Under the pieces are notes generated by a model. That model did no database searches. It saw only the letters and a list, made by a program, of their open reading frames with translations, and had not been told where the DNA came from. This document shows positions 9,832 through 19,418 of a DNA stretch of 64,000 nt, piece after piece; positions within the stretch are counted from its first letter, which is position 1, and the number at the start of each line of letters is the position of its first letter. Both the position numbers and the translations under genes were made by a program. The DNA comes from Spirochaetia bacterium (GTDB lineage Bacteria > Spirochaetota > Leptospiria > Leptospirales > Leptonemataceae): contig JAIOPQ010000083.1 in the NCBI GenBank assembly GCA_021413825.1, positions 28,460-92,459 of the forward strand. The letters run 5' to 3'.

Positions 9832-12141
9832 CTAACTTCCAGCAACATCCTGCGCTCTCAGCACGCGTTCAATAGCCTCCATGCTAACCGGCTTGCTCAG
9901 AAAATCGTTCATACCAGCCTTAATACAGAGATCACGATGCTCCGGCATAACGTTAGCCGTCAATGCAACGATTCTCATTTCCGCAAATTCTTTGCGACTT
10001 CTGATTCGCTCTGTAGTTTGAAGGCCGTCCAACCCCGGCATATGCATGTCCATAAACATGAAAGTGTACTTTTTAAGCTCAAGAGCGGCGAGGGCTTCGA
10101 ATCCACCGCCAACGGCTTCGGCATGATAGCCAAGCTTGGCGCAGAGTCTTAGAATTACTTCACGACTGATTGGATCGTCATCTGCGATTAGAATTTCGTG
10201 ATTCAGTTTCCCAGGTGATTGCAGAACACCGCCGACTGAATCAGGAAGAGAGGCCCCCTCGGTGGAAAAAGGAATGTCCAGGGAAAAGGATGACCCGAGA
10301 CCTTCCGTGCTCTGCGCCTGGAGTGTCCCTCCCAATAGTTGGACCAGTCGCGCCACAATCGCAAGGCCAAGACCTGCGCCGCCAAATCGGCGTGCAAATG
10401 AACCCTCTACTTGATAAAAGGCTTCGAACAATTTTGAGATCTTGTCCGCCGGAATTCCAATACCGGTATCAACTACTTGAAATACTAAGTTCTGAATTCC
10501 GGGTGCCTGTGAACCCCGTCGAACACGAACTGTAATGCTTCCCTTCTCCGTGAACTTTACCGCGTTGCCCAACAGGTTTAGCAGAATCTGACGCAAGCGT
10601 GGCGCATCGCCGTTTAACGTTTCCGGCAAATCTTCATCCATATCCAGACGCAACAGGACCTGGTCAGAAATCGCTGGCCGAAACAGGTCCACGACATCTA
10701 CCAGAAGCTGTTTTAATGGAAATGGCTCAGGGATCGTTTCCAGTTTGCCTGATTCGATTCGCGAAAGGTCGAGTACGTCGTTTAAGATTGCAAGGAGCGC
10801 GGTTGAGCTACGTTGGATGGTTTTGACTATGCGCTCCTGTTCAGAATCCAGTCGTGTATCAAGCAGAATGCCAGTCATCCCCAGGACCCCGCTCATTGGA
10901 GTCCTGATCTCATGGCTCATTGTCGCCAGAAATTGCGATTTCATTTTGCTCGCCTGCTCGGCTGCGCCGCGTTCATGTTTTAACGTATTGATCCGATCTG
11001 CAACGGCCACAGAAAGAAATATCAACTGAGCAAAAGCACCCAGCTGGGTAGCGTTGTTTACCCAGACGTTAGGCGCAATAATACCCAGGTTCCTGAGCGA
11101 ATACACGGATGCGGAGACCATGAAGATGAGGAATGCAATCAAAAATATGCGTGCATTCCTCTGCCGTCGTACCGTAAGCATTGCGCCGACTATGCAGATG
11201 AAAAGTGTTGAAAGTATGACGAGGATGACCAGGAATCTTGCAAGCCAGCCGTAAGGAAGAACAAACAGAAGTATAATGGGTGCTAGAGAAATGCTGCTCA
11301 GGAACAAAACAATTCGACCCATCATGGGTGCAGTTTCGCGAAGATTTAGAAATGTTCTACAGAACATTCCCACCCAGAATGCGCCTAGCGAATTAAGCAT
11401 CAGGTTGAGTGTAAGGGACCACTTTCCTACGTTTGGCAAGAAATATTGATACAGGTAACCCTGTTGACTGGCCATGAAGAGAGCGCCGCTCATGAAAAAC
11501 AAAACGTTGTACAAATACAGTGGATCGCGCACCGAAAAGAAAACGAACAGATGATAACTTGATATTATGAATAGTGATCCATAAAAGATTCCGTAGAGTA
11601 TTGCAAGGATTGAATCGTGTTCATAGAATCGATCGAATCTGACAATCGACACGGGAAGTATAAATGCAGCGCGGGTCCTTGCCTGAATATACACCGTCAT
11701 CTCGGGATTTGCCTCAAAAGGAATGCGAAACAAATAAGTACGATGTGCAATCTCTCGATCGCGAAATGGGAACCATAGCCCGGCTTGGCGCTTTTCAAAG
11801 GTACCGTCGGGTTTCAAAAAGTAAATATTGACCTCTTCGAGCAAAGGGGATTCGATTTGCAAAATCCAGGACCATAGGCCAGGCGAGCCCCGCAGGCGAA
11901 ACCTGGCCCAGATGGTAGAGGTGCTAAAGCCGCCGTTGTAAACTTCATGCACGGAGGGAATAAAGGCTTTCTTCTGAACTTCCTCGAAAGTTACGTGCCC
12001 GTCAGAATCCTCAAAAACCTCAAGGTCCCGACCCACGGTAACTTCCTGTCTATCCTTCAAGTCAACCCATGGCTGCGCTGAAAGACCCTCTATGACTCCC
12101 AACAATAAGAGGAAGAGAATTTGAATCCGTTTTCCGAACAA
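9832..12141 (-). CDS. 7TMR-DISM hybrid histidine kinase with receiver
   Basis: A 769-residue membrane sensor kinase. The TTG at 12141 is supported by GGGAGGG six bases upstream and a signal peptide (IQILFLLLLGVIEGLSA). Residues about 25-170 form a 7TMR-DISMED2-like extracellular beta domain, about 180-395 seven membrane helices, about 400-465 HisKA (MSHEIRTPM, His near 408), about 510-635 the HATPase (VVDTGIGIP, FGGAGLGLAI) and about 645-765 a receiver (IADDDPISR, Asp in FMDMHMPG near 696, Lys in FLSKPVS). Extracellular DISM domains are thought to bind carbohydrates or other small ligands. The lone C-terminal receiver implies a phosphorelay to an unlinked partner. The gene stands alone, divergent from prfB. 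Confidence 0.93.
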   Translation of the reverse strand: MFGKRIQILFLLLLGVIEGLSAQPWVDLKDRQEVTVGRDLEVFEDSDGHVTFEEVQKKAFIPSVHEVYNGGFSTSTIWARFRLRGSPGLWSWILQIESPLLEEVNIYFLKPDGTFEKRQAGLWFPFRDREIAHRTYLFRIPFEANPEMTVYIQARTRAAFILPVSIVRFDRFYEHDSILAILYGIFYGSLFIISSYHLFVFFSVRDPLYLYNVLFFMSGALFMASQQGYLYQYFLPNVGKWSLTLNLMLNSLGAFWVGMFCRTFLNLRETAPMMGRIVLFLSSISLAPIILLFVLPYGWLARFLVILVILSTLFICIVGAMLTVRRQRNARIFLIAFLIFMVSASVYSLRNLGIIAPNVWVNNATQLGAFAQLIFLSVAVADRINTLKHERGAAEQASKMKSQFLATMSHEIRTPMSGVLGMTGILLDTRLDSEQERIVKTIQRSSTALLAILNDVLDLSRIESGKLETIPEPFPLKQLLVDVVDLFRPAISDQVLLRLDMDEDLPETLNGDAPRLRQILLNLLGNAVKFTEKGSITVRVRRGSQAPGIQNLVFQVVDTGIGIPADKISKLFEAFYQVEGSFARRFGGAGLGLAIVARLVQLLGGTLQAQSTEGLGSSFSLDIPFSTEGASLPDSVGGVLQSPGKLNHEILIADDDPISREVILRLCAKLGYHAEAVGGGFEALAALELKKYTFMFMDMHMPGLDGLQTTERIRSRKEFAEMRIVALTANVMPEHRDLCIKAGMNDFLSKPVSMEAIERVLRAQDVAGS

Positions 12142-12241
12142 TTAGTACCCTCCCATTGTGCTTTTGCGCGGGCAAAGCAATGTAAACGGTTCGCGCGCAA
12201 AATGTACTTGAAAGCAAGGCTTTTCTCCGGCTTCTGGAAAG

Positions 12242-13396
12242 GTGCCGGAATTTAGGAACAAAGACGAGCTTTTAAAAGGCCACGCCGAATTTAAGAAGCA
12301 ATTCGATGAGCGCTGGGAACAAAAAGGGATCAGCGGGATTCTTGTGGAACTCGAAGACCTCGAATCACTTACAGCACGACCAAATTTCTGGGATGAGCCG
12401 GATAATGCCAAGAAAGTTTCAATGCATAAGGCGGAACTTGAACGTCGCACCAACCCCTGGAAAACACTTAGACGCGAACTCGAAGAATTCCCTGACCTGG
12501 TCGATCTCACTCTCGAAGAAGTCAAGGACCAGCGCGCCGGCATTGATACCCTTGAGAACGATCTGGGAAAACTGGGTGCAAATTTTGAAGAGCTACTATT
12601 AGCCGAAGCCCTCACTGGTGAAGATGACGGTCGCGATGCAATCGTAAATATTTCATCCGGGGCTGGCGGAACAGAAAGTCAAGATTGGACAGAAATGCTT
12701 CTGCGAATGTACATGCGCTGGTTTGAAAAGCGTGGGTTTCGTGTAGAAACGGCGGACATTCAGCAGGGGGAAGAGGCCGGCATCAAGGGAGCCACCCTGA
12801 TTGTTCGCGGAAACAACGCATTTGGCCTACTAAAATCTGAAAATGGTGTGCATCGTCTTGTCCGCATTTCCCCTTTTGATTCCAACAAACGACGCCACAC
12901 ATCTTTTGCTGCAGTTCATATTACTCCTGACATTGACGATTCAGTCCAGGTGAACATCGACGAGAAAGAATTGCGAATCGACACATACAGATCCAGCGGT
13001 GCCGGTGGGCAGCACGTAAACAAGACAGATTCAGCCGTGCGAATCACGCATCTTCCTTCAGGAATTGTTGTCCAATGTCAGAATGAACGTTCGCAAATGA
13101 AGAACAAATCTACGGCAATGAAGATGCTCAAAGCCCGTTTGCATGAACTCGAAAAGCAAAGAATCGAAGATGACATTGAAAGTCGTTCGGGAGAAAAACG
13201 CGATGTCGCCTGGGGAAGTCAAATTCGAAGCTATGTAATGCATCCTTACAAGCTGGTCAAGGATGTGCGCACTGATTATGAAACGTCCAATGTTGACGCA
13301 GTAATGGACGGGGAACTAGATCCTTTCGTGAATGCATTCTTAAAGAGCCTGGCTGGAATGGGTCCTGCTCTCAAGCCCGGAGAAAAAGCAGAATAA
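12242..13396 (+). CDS. prfB: peptide chain release factor 2
   Basis: RF2 releases finished peptides at UGA and UAA. At 384 aa it has full length. Signatures are the NFWDEP motif (48-53), SSGAGGTESQDW (138-149), the stop-recognition tripeptide SPF (210-212) and the catalytic GGQ loop SSGAGGQHVNKT (GGQ 255-257). GTG at 12242 is the only credible start, because a TGA closes this frame at 12209. The purine run GGAAAG directly abuts the GTG, which is closer than ideal for a ribosome site. No classical CTTTGA programmed-frameshift site is present; the N-terminal helix is encoded in frame, so the usual RF2 autoregulation by +1 shifting appears absent. Confidence 0.95.
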   Translation: MPEFRNKDELLKGHAEFKKQFDERWEQKGISGILVELEDLESLTARPNFWDEPDNAKKVSMHKAELERRTNPWKTLRRELEEFPDLVDLTLEEVKDQRAGIDTLENDLGKLGANFEELLLAEALTGEDDGRDAIVNISSGAGGTESQDWTEMLLRMYMRWFEKRGFRVETADIQQGEEAGIKGATLIVRGNNAFGLLKSENGVHRLVRISPFDSNKRRHTSFAAVHITPDIDDSVQVNIDEKELRIDTYRSSGAGGQHVNKTDSAVRITHLPSGIVVQCQNERSQMKNKSTAMKMLKARLHELEKQRIEDDIESRSGEKRDVAWGSQIRSYVMHPYKLVKDVRTDYETSNVDAVMDGELDPFVNAFLKSLAGMGPALKPGEKAE

Positions 13397-13514
13397 ATCG
13401 CTCCGGCGGCTCGTGGGTTGTGGCCGGAAGCGCAACCTGCTCTTCCGAAATCAAAATTCGCGGTTTCTCCTTCGGCTTTACTTGTTGTATGCGCGGAGGC
13501 ATCGTCCATATCGC

Positions 13515-15587
13515 CTAACGGCGGCCTTTTCGTTTCATTGGCACCACATCGCCCTGTTGCCGCCTGGCTTTGCGACCAGATGCAAGTTTTGAAAAGTTTA
13601 CATCTTCACCGCGTTCCACGGCCATCATAGCATCGCGGAGCAATGCAGCTTTTTCAAATTCCATGTTGGCTGCAGCCTCAAGCATTGCCCTGCGAATTTC
13701 TCCGAGGCGCTGCTCGCCTGTCATGTCATCTGTAATCTTGAGTTGAGTTCCAAGCTCCGTTGCGATTCTATCTTCCTGGTCCGCCAGGTTTTCGCGTTCC
13801 AGGATATCATGAATTTCCTTGCGGATTGTTTCAGGGGTAATTCCGTTCTTGCGATTGTGCTCTTCCTGGACTAATCGCCTGCGCGACGTTTCCTGCATTG
13901 CGTTTTCCATTGATGGAGTGATGCGATCAGCATACAGAATAGCCAGGCCATTTACATTCCTGGCAGCGCGCCCCATCGTTTGGATCAGCGAGCGAGCATT
14001 CCGCAGGAAACCTTCTTTATCCGCATCCAGGATAGCTACGAGCGAAACCTCCGGAATATCCAACCCTTCGCGCAAGAGGTTAACACCCACCAGAACATCA
14101 TATTTACCGGTGCGCAAGTCGCGAATGATCTGTACACGTTCCATGGTCAGGATCTCGGAATGCAGATAAGCGACCTTGATTCCAAGATCTCCCAGGTAAT
14201 CGGACAGATCCTCCGCCATTTTCTTGGTCAGCGTTGTGATGAGTGTGCGTTCGTTTACCGCGATGCGCTTCCGCACTTCCAGGAGAATGTCTTCAATTTG
14301 ATTCTTAACGGGACGTACTTCGACTTTTGGATCAACAAGCCCTGTTGGACGAATCAATTGCTCGACTATAACCTCAGCGTTCTTTTGCTCGTAATCAGCG
14401 GGTGTAGCACTGACGTATACAATATCATGCGTGAGTTTTTCAAATTCTTTGAAATTCAGCGGACGATTATCAAGAGCAGATGGCAACCGGAATCCAAAGT
14501 CAACTAACGTTTGTTTTCTTGCACGATCTCCTTCAAACATTCCGCCAATCTGGGGAATTGTCACGTGGCTTTCGTCCACTATGGTAATGAAGTCCTCCGG
14601 AAAATAGTCAATTAAGCAGGCGGGACGCTCGCCGGCCTGGCGGCCAGATAGCGGTCTTGAATAATTCTCAATTCCGTTGCAATATCCCATTTCGGTGAGC
14701 ATTTCGAGATCGTATTTTGTGCGATGTTCTATTCGCTCGGCCTCCAGAAGCTTGCCCTGCTTTTTGAACAATTCAACCTGAGCCATGAGCTCTTGCTGGA
14801 TAGATTCCACTGCATCCTTTAATTTGGGGGGTGAAGTTATGAAATGCTTTGCCGGATATATCACAACGCGACTGGGCTTATCTAGAACACGACCGCTGAT
14901 TGGATCAAAGTATGAGATGTTCTCGATTTCATCGCCGAACCATTCCACACGGATTCCCTCCTGTCTGTAGGCCGGGAAGACTTCTAGAGTATCACCGCGT
15001 ACGCGAAATGTTGCGCGGGTCGGTGCAACGTCGTTCCTTACGTACTGAATGTGAAGCAACTGACGAATGACGTCATTTCTATCCAGCTCCAATCCTACAT
15101 CGAGCATCACAAGGCTGTGACGGTATTCTTCCGGTGAACCCAGACCATAAATGCAGGAAACGGATGAAACGATTACAACGTCGCGTCGCTCCAATAGCGA
15201 AGATGTCGCCCGGAGTCTAAGGCGATCTATCTCCTCGTTAATCGACGCATCTTTCTCTATATAAGTGTCGCTGGATGCGACGTAGGCCTCAGGCTGATAG
15301 TAGTCGTAATAGGAGACAAAATATTCAACTGCATTCTCAGGAAAGAATTCCCGAAACTCACGGTAGAGCTGTGCCGCTAACGTCTTGTTATGCGTCAGAA
15401 TCAAAGCTGGCCTCTGAACTCTTTCCAGAAAGGAGGCCATGGTATACGTCTTCCCCGAACCCGTTACTCCCACCAGGCACATACGATGCTTCCCGGCCTT
15501 GCTGCCATCTACGAGCTCCTGAATTGCCCGTGGCTGGTCGCCTGCGGCCTTATAATCAGAAACTAGACGAAACTTTCGATCTGCCAT
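13515..15587 (-). CDS. uvrB: excinuclease ABC subunit B
   Basis: UvrB is the damage-verification helicase-like subunit of nucleotide excision repair, acting with UvrA and UvrC, which are not in the window. At 690 aa it has normal length. Seen: Walker [11 protein letters not shown] (about 40-49), the damage-probing beta-hairpin [11 protein letters not shown] (about 93-103), the DESHVTIPQ box, [24 protein letters not shown] region, QTMGRAARN (motif VI) and a C-terminal UVR motif ([19 protein letters not shown]) for UvrC contact. The ATG at 15587 is chosen over an in-frame TTG at 15608. It is convergent with prfB and divergent from the sigma-factor module. Confidence 0.97.
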   Translation of the reverse strand: MADRKFRLVSDYKAAGDQPRAIQELVDGSKAGKHRMCLVGVTGSGKTYTMASFLERVQRPALILTHNKTLAAQLYREFREFFPENAVEYFVSYYDYYQPEAYVASSDTYIEKDASINEEIDRLRLRATSSLLERRDVVIVSSVSCIYGLGSPEEYRHSLVMLDVGLELDRNDVIRQLLHIQYVRNDVAPTRATFRVRGDTLEVFPAYRQEGIRVEWFGDEIENISYFDPISGRVLDKPSRVVIYPAKHFITSPPKLKDAVESIQQELMAQVELFKKQGKLLEAERIEHRTKYDLEMLTEMGYCNGIENYSRPLSGRQAGERPACLIDYFPEDFITIVDESHVTIPQIGGMFEGDRARKQTLVDFGFRLPSALDNRPLNFKEFEKLTHDIVYVSATPADYEQKNAEVIVEQLIRPTGLVDPKVEVRPVKNQIEDILLEVRKRIAVNERTLITTLTKKMAEDLSDYLGDLGIKVAYLHSEILTMERVQIIRDLRTGKYDVLVGVNLLREGLDIPEVSLVAILDADKEGFLRNARSLIQTMGRAARNVNGLAILYADRITPSMENAMQETSRRRLVQEEHNRKNGITPETIRKEIHDILERENLADQEDRIATELGTQLKITDDMTGEQRLGEIRRAMLEAAANMEFEKAALLRDAMMAVERGEDVNFSKLASGRKARRQQGDVVPMKRKGRR

Positions 15588-15646
15588 AACCCGAGGTTGG
15601 CGGGGCAATGGTTCGGTTCAACCCTAATCCACAAATAATGATTGTG

Positions 15647-15675
15647 GGAACCTGTTGGGCCGTGGCAGGGTCTTA
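15647..15675 (+). promoter_or_regulatory. candidate ECF-type promoter
   Basis: GGAAC at 15647-15651 is followed 17 bases later by GGTCTT at 15669-15674. This resembles the -35 GGAAC / -10 GTC pattern of ECF sigma factors. It lies just upstream of the three-gene module that itself encodes an ECF sigma factor, so autoregulation is plausible. The spacing and the very short leader this implies make it tentative. Confidence 0.4.
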
Positions 15676-15693
15676 CAAACAGGTGGAGAGGGA

Positions 15694-16158
15694 ATGAATA
15701 GGAAGTTTCTGATCGGTGCTGCGGTTGGCCTTGTAGCTGGCATCGGTGTCACAATGGGCGGCACATTCTGGATGTGTCAGCGCTGGGGTCCCTTTAGCAA
15801 TTCTGCCGATGCACGCGCCGCCTGGGTAGTACGCAAGCTGTCCGGAGAACTCAAACTCGACAAGGAGCAGCGCGCGCAACTTGAAAGAATCAAAGATGAT
15901 GTGCTTAAGAAACGCACGCAGATGGAGCCCGGTAGAAAATCAATACATCAAGCAATCCTTGATCAAGTGACTGCAGAGAAGATCGACCCGGTTGCGCTAA
16001 ATCAGATTTTTGAGGACCATACGGGTGAAATGAAAGCCACGCGTCTTTACCTGATTACAAGATTTGCAGAGTTTCATGCTAAACTCACACCGGAACAAAA
16101 AGTAACCCTCAAGAAGAAGATGGAACATTTTCTAGAGCATCACGACAGTCCTTTATAA
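15694..16158 (+). CDS. Spy/CnrX-like periplasmic metal-sensor protein
   Basis: A 154-residue membrane-anchored periplasmic protein. The ATG at 15694 has GGAGAGGG directly upstream. One N-terminal anchor (FLIGAAVGLVAGIGVTMGGTFW) is followed by an all-helical domain typical of the LTxxQ/Spy/CnrX/ZraP group: LKLDKEQRAQLERIK, then FHAKLTPEQKVTLKKKM. The end (MEHFLEHH) is rich in His and Met, potential metal ligands. Nine bases downstream is an ECF sigma gene and then a small membrane protein, the gene content of the cnrYXH and nccYXH metal-response modules. A metal or envelope-stress sensor role is inferred from that arrangement. Confidence 0.75.
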   Translation: MNRKFLIGAAVGLVAGIGVTMGGTFWMCQRWGPFSNSADARAAWVVRKLSGELKLDKEQRAQLERIKDDVLKKRTQMEPGRKSIHQAILDQVTAEKIDPVALNQIFEDHTGEMKATRLYLITRFAEFHAKLTPEQKVTLKKKMEHFLEHHDSPL

Positions 16159-16166
16159 AGAGAGTT

Positions 16167-16679
16167 ATGACAGAAACAGAATTCTCCCAGGTGGTCGACA
16201 GTACCAAGGCAGTAGTACTCTCTGCCGTGGAGAAAAATCTGTATACTCGCTTCTACCACGCAATTGATGACGTGGTTCAGGAAGCGTACTTTCGCGCATT
16301 CAAAGGTTTACAAAAAAAGCAATTCGAAGGTAGATCCGCGCTGAGCACCTGGCTTTACGCAATCGCCAGAAACGAATCGCTTCGCATGAACGAAAAGCTG
16401 AGTCGTGAAGAACGAAAAGTTGAGAAATTACAAAACCAACCACCGCCAGCTCCGGTCGAACAGTTAGCACAGTCCAGGCGGGAAGAAATTTTGAGTTGGA
16501 TCAAGCGTTTACCTCAACAATATATGAGCGTCATGAAACTGGCTATCAGTGGTTTCTCAGAAAAGGAAATCGCGGCAACACTTGCAATCAGCCAGGGAAC
16601 AGTAAAATCGCGTTCACATAGAGCAAGAGGAATGTTACGGAAGTTGATGGAGAAGGAGGGAGAACATGGAGCACAATGA
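16167..16679 (+). CDS. ECF RNA polymerase sigma factor
   Basis: A 170-residue sigma-70 family protein with only regions 2 and 4. Region 2 includes AIDDVVQEAYFRAFKGL and RSALSTWLYAIARNESLR; region 4 includes LPQQYMSVMKLAISGFSEKEIAATLAISQGTVKSRSHRARGML (only partly quoted by family convention), a clear helix-turn-helix. AGAGAG before the ATG is a good ribosome site. The gene begins 9 bases after the CnrX-like gene and its last 14 bases overlap the next start, so the three are coupled. It probably controls its own operon through the upstream GGAAC promoter; other targets are unknown. Confidence 0.9.
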   Translation: MTETEFSQVVDSTKAVVLSAVEKNLYTRFYHAIDDVVQEAYFRAFKGLQKKQFEGRSALSTWLYAIARNESLRMNEKLSREERKVEKLQNQPPPAPVEQLAQSRREEILSWIKRLPQQYMSVMKLAISGFSEKEIAATLAISQGTVKSRSHRARGMLRKLMEKEGEHGAQ

Positions 16680-16974
16680 ACTTTTTAAGCAGGCAATCGA
16701 ATCACGCTCATGTAGCTCAGACTGGAATTGTCACATTGCACAGTGCGTAATGCAGAACGTGGAACGACAGAGAACGATCCGGGGCTCAGTCGCATTCCTG
16801 GCAATCACTGTGGCCTTCTCAACCGGATTAACCCTGACAGGACAGACGGAACGAATCGCCGATGCTGCTGTAGACATTATTTCCCGCGATGCGCAGAATC
16901 CCCTTCGGGTGATGCACGAACCTCTCGTTTCAGATGAGATGGATCTTTTGATTCAAGTGGCAATGCGCGAGTAA
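16666..16974 (+). CDS. small single-span membrane protein, candidate anti-sigma factor
   Basis: A 102-residue protein with a soluble N-terminal third that includes three Cys (RSCSSDWNCHIAQC), one membrane segment (GSVAFLAITVAFSTGLTL) and an outside C-terminal tail. Its size, topology and position right behind an ECF sigma factor match short anti-sigma factors such as CnrY. The Cys cluster on the cytoplasmic side could bind zinc as in ZAS anti-sigma factors, but the HxxxCxxC pattern is not clearly met. Function is inferred from context; I do not recognise the sequence itself. Confidence 0.6.
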   Translation: MEHNELFKQAIESRSCSSDWNCHIAQCVMQNVERQRTIRGSVAFLAITVAFSTGLTLTGQTERIADAAVDIISRDAQNPLRVMHEPLVSDEMDLLIQVAMRE

Positions 16975-17004
16975 TCGAGCAATTGGCGGGAGTTTTTTCC
17001 GCTC

Positions 17005-17016
17005 GCTAAATTTAGC
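17005..17016. promoter_or_regulatory. 12-bp perfect palindrome upstream of amylase gene
   Basis: GCTAAATTTAGC is a perfect inverted repeat 24 bases before the amylase ATG. It could be an operator. The amylase start has no visible Shine-Dalgarno sequence between the palindrome and the ATG. Confidence 0.3.
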
Positions 17017-17040
17017 CGCCCCCTTACCAATCGCCGAACT

Positions 17041-18522
17041 ATGGCTGACCTGAACGGCGTGATGATGCAATATTTCCATTGGTACAATCGTGCCGATGGC
17101 TCCCTTTGGAATGATGTAGCTCGAGCGGCCCCTGAGCTCGCTCGTGCTGGAATCTCTGGGCTCTGGCTCCCGCCGGCTTATAAAGGGATTGGTGGCGGTG
17201 GTGATGTTGGCTACGGCGTGTATGACATGTATGACCTGGGAGAATTTGATCAAAAGGGATCGGTCAGAACCAAGTACGGAACCAAAGGCGAGTATCTCCG
17301 CGCAATTGAAGTCTTAAAGCAGAACAAAATGCAGGTTTATGCCGACGGTGTGTTCAATCACAGAATGGGCGGTGATGCCGCGGAAAAAGTAAAAGCAACG
17401 CCGTACTGGCAAGACAACAGATTGCATGCAAAGGGACCGACAGCAGACATCAAGGCGTACACGCACTTTTCATATCCAGGCAGAAAGAGGCAACACTCGG
17501 ACTTTGAATGGCACTGGAAGCATTTTGACGCCGTGGATTACGACGACAACAATCCAACGGATCGTAACACGGTTTATCTCCTGGAGGGCAAAGCGTTCGA
17601 CGATCAGGTTGCACTCGAAAAAGGAAACTTTTCTTACCTCATGGGCTGCGATCTTGATTTTCAAAACACTGAAGTTCGCGATGAATTGAGTCGCTGGGGC
17701 AAATGGTATCTGGATACAACGGGCGTTGACGGTTTTCGCCTGGATGCGATCAAGCATATCGCCGCGTGGTTTTTTCCCGCATGGCTTGATGAAATGGAAA
17801 AGCATGCAGGCCGTGATTTGTTTGTTGTAGGAGAGTACTGGGTTCCGGATATCTCAGCGCTCCATTGGTACATCAACATCATTGGCGGTCGCATGGCGGT
17901 TTTTGATGTTCCACTGCATTTTAATTTTCACGCTGCAAGCAACTCAAGCGGCAACTACGATATGCGTAGAATTCTAAATGGCACGCTGATGCAAGAACGA
18001 CCCACGCATGCTGTTACGTTTGTGGACAACCATGACTCGCAGCCATTACAGGCCCTCGAGTCCACTGTTGAACCCTGGTTTAAACCACTTGCTTATGCAA
18101 TCATCCTACTTCGACGTGAAGGGTATCCATGTGTCTTTTACCCGGACTACTATGGCGCGGAGTATGATGATTTTGGCCGCGATGGACAGCGCCACAAGGT
18201 TACAATGCCTTCGCATCGATGGTTGATCGATAAGTTTCTACGAGCCCGCGCCGATTTTGGATTTGGTCCGCAGATTGATTATTTTGATCACTACAACTGC
18301 ATTGGCTGGAGCAGACTTGGAGATGCGAATCATCCGCATGCAATGGCTGTCCTTTTAAGCGACGGTGGCGAGGGGCATAAATGGATGGAAACTGGCAAAC
18401 CCAATACTCGATTCGTTGACCTGACAGAACATATTAAAGACTCAGTCACAACAAATGAACATGGATGGGGCGATTTCAGATGTCCAGGCGGATCCGTTTC
18501 TGTTTGGGTTCAAGCCACTTGA
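17041..18522 (+). CDS. cytoplasmic alpha-amylase (GH13, subfamily 5 type)
   Basis: A 493-residue glycoside hydrolase that cleaves internal alpha-1,4 bonds of starch or glycogen. There is no signal peptide; the protein starts straight into the barrel (NGVMMQYFHWYNRADGSLW), as in bacterial cytoplasmic or liquefying amylases of GH13_5. Catalytic blocks are visible: ADGVFNHR (about 100-107), GFRLDAIKHI with the nucleophile Asp (about 234), VVGEYW with the acid Glu, and FVDNHDSQ with the third Asp. It likely mobilises intracellular glycogen. The gene is monocistronic, downstream of the sigma module and convergent with the TonB-like gene. Confidence 0.93.
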   Translation: MADLNGVMMQYFHWYNRADGSLWNDVARAAPELARAGISGLWLPPAYKGIGGGGDVGYGVYDMYDLGEFDQKGSVRTKYGTKGEYLRAIEVLKQNKMQVYADGVFNHRMGGDAAEKVKATPYWQDNRLHAKGPTADIKAYTHFSYPGRKRQHSDFEWHWKHFDAVDYDDNNPTDRNTVYLLEGKAFDDQVALEKGNFSYLMGCDLDFQNTEVRDELSRWGKWYLDTTGVDGFRLDAIKHIAAWFFPAWLDEMEKHAGRDLFVVGEYWVPDISALHWYINIIGGRMAVFDVPLHFNFHAASNSSGNYDMRRILNGTLMQERPTHAVTFVDNHDSQPLQALESTVEPWFKPLAYAIILLRREGYPCVFYPDYYGAEYDDFGRDGQRHKVTMPSHRWLIDKFLRARADFGFGPQIDYFDHYNCIGWSRLGDANHPHAMAVLLSDGGEGHKWMETGKPNTRFVDLTEHIKDSVTTNEHGWGDFRCPGGSVSVWVQAT

Positions 18523-18604
18523 GTTTCTGGATGATCTTAAAGCACCCGTTGCTTTCAACGCCACAATCAATCGTCGCATAACGTTGAATGGCGTGGCTAA
18601 TAGA

Positions 18605-19261
18605 TCATTGTAAAGTGAAGTTAATGGTAGTGTCCCAAATAAAGTCAACAGGCTTGCCGCCCTTCTTGTATCCAGAACTACGCAGGCGCATCCGTTTGGT
18701 TGCAACTTCGTTTGCAGCCACAATGAAGTCTCCCTCAAAGGGTTTGTGTGCATTCCCAGGGCTTCTGACATAGCGAACCTTTGATTTAACAATTCGCCCG
18801 TTACTGTCGATCAACAATGTTACGGCAACGGTAACGCGGCCAAGGTTTGCCTGCTTTGCGCGCGCTGGATACAAATCCTCAAGCGTCCCATCAATCCAGA
18901 TATCCGGAGCATACCGACTACCACCTTCGATGGATGGATCGGAGGCTGTACCCCAGTCCGGTGCGTTGCTGCTTGGTCCGGTACCGGTCTCAGACGATGG
19001 CTTCTTATTTTTGTCGGCGTCTTTGTTGCCCTGGCCTTTCCCAGTGGTTTCGCGATCCACGTCAGCGTCGCCCATGTACATTGCCACAGTCGCAACGTAA
19101 TGCTCAGGTTCCGACCAGGCGTACAGATAGATGTACATTGCTCCGGCCAGCAGGAGGTGAATCCCAAGGGAGATGCCAAAGAAACTGCTCAGCCGGTCTT
19201 TAATGGCAGCTACCCAGGCTGATCCAGCTGGCCCGGCGGGCTGATGTGTGGCCTCTAACAT
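18605..19261 (-). CDS. TonB-like protein (orphan)
   Basis: A 218-residue envelope protein: short cytoplasmic N-terminus, one membrane helix (FFGISLGIHLLLAGAMYIYL, about 28-47), a hydrophilic Gly/Lys/Ser linker and a C-terminal TonB domain (LYPARAKQANLGRVTVAVTL, GRIVKSKVRYVRSPG). TonB passes proton-motive energy from ExbB-ExbD to outer-membrane receptors. No exbB, exbD or receptor gene is next to it, and the linker is Ser/Gly-rich and not Pro-rich. It may serve an unlinked ExbBD or another envelope function. It is convergent with the amylase gene. Confidence 0.75.
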   Translation of the reverse strand: MLEATHQPAGPAGSAWVAAIKDRLSSFFGISLGIHLLLAGAMYIYLYAWSEPEHYVATVAMYMGDADVDRETTGKGQGNKDADKNKKPSSETGTGPSSNAPDWGTASDPSIEGGSRYAPDIWIDGTLEDLYPARAKQANLGRVTVAVTLLIDSNGRIVKSKVRYVRSPGNAHKPFEGDFIVAANEVATKRMRLRSSGYKKGGKPVDFIWDTTINFTLQ

Positions 19262-19418
19262 TCTGACTCAGGTTCTTGAAGCACATCGTAGCGAAAACGA
19301 AAAAAACGATGACCGGCCCGCAAAGGCACCTTCCATTCCGATCCCAAATCTCTGACCCGACCCGGGCAAACGGAACCGGCTCAATAGCCGGCGAACTATT
19401 TCTGGCGGGTAGCTTGTT

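Noticed and set aside
12202..12260. Short ORF upstream of prfB ending in TAG, with prfB in the +1 frame, resembling the programmed RF2 frameshift
   Set aside because: RF2 does not read UAG, the slip site (ATT TAG) is unlike CTTTGA, and prfB has its own GTG start with a complete N-terminal helix.
13980..14507. Plus-strand frame of 175 codons inside uvrB
   Set aside because: Antisense to conserved uvrB motifs; no ribosome site or recognisable product.
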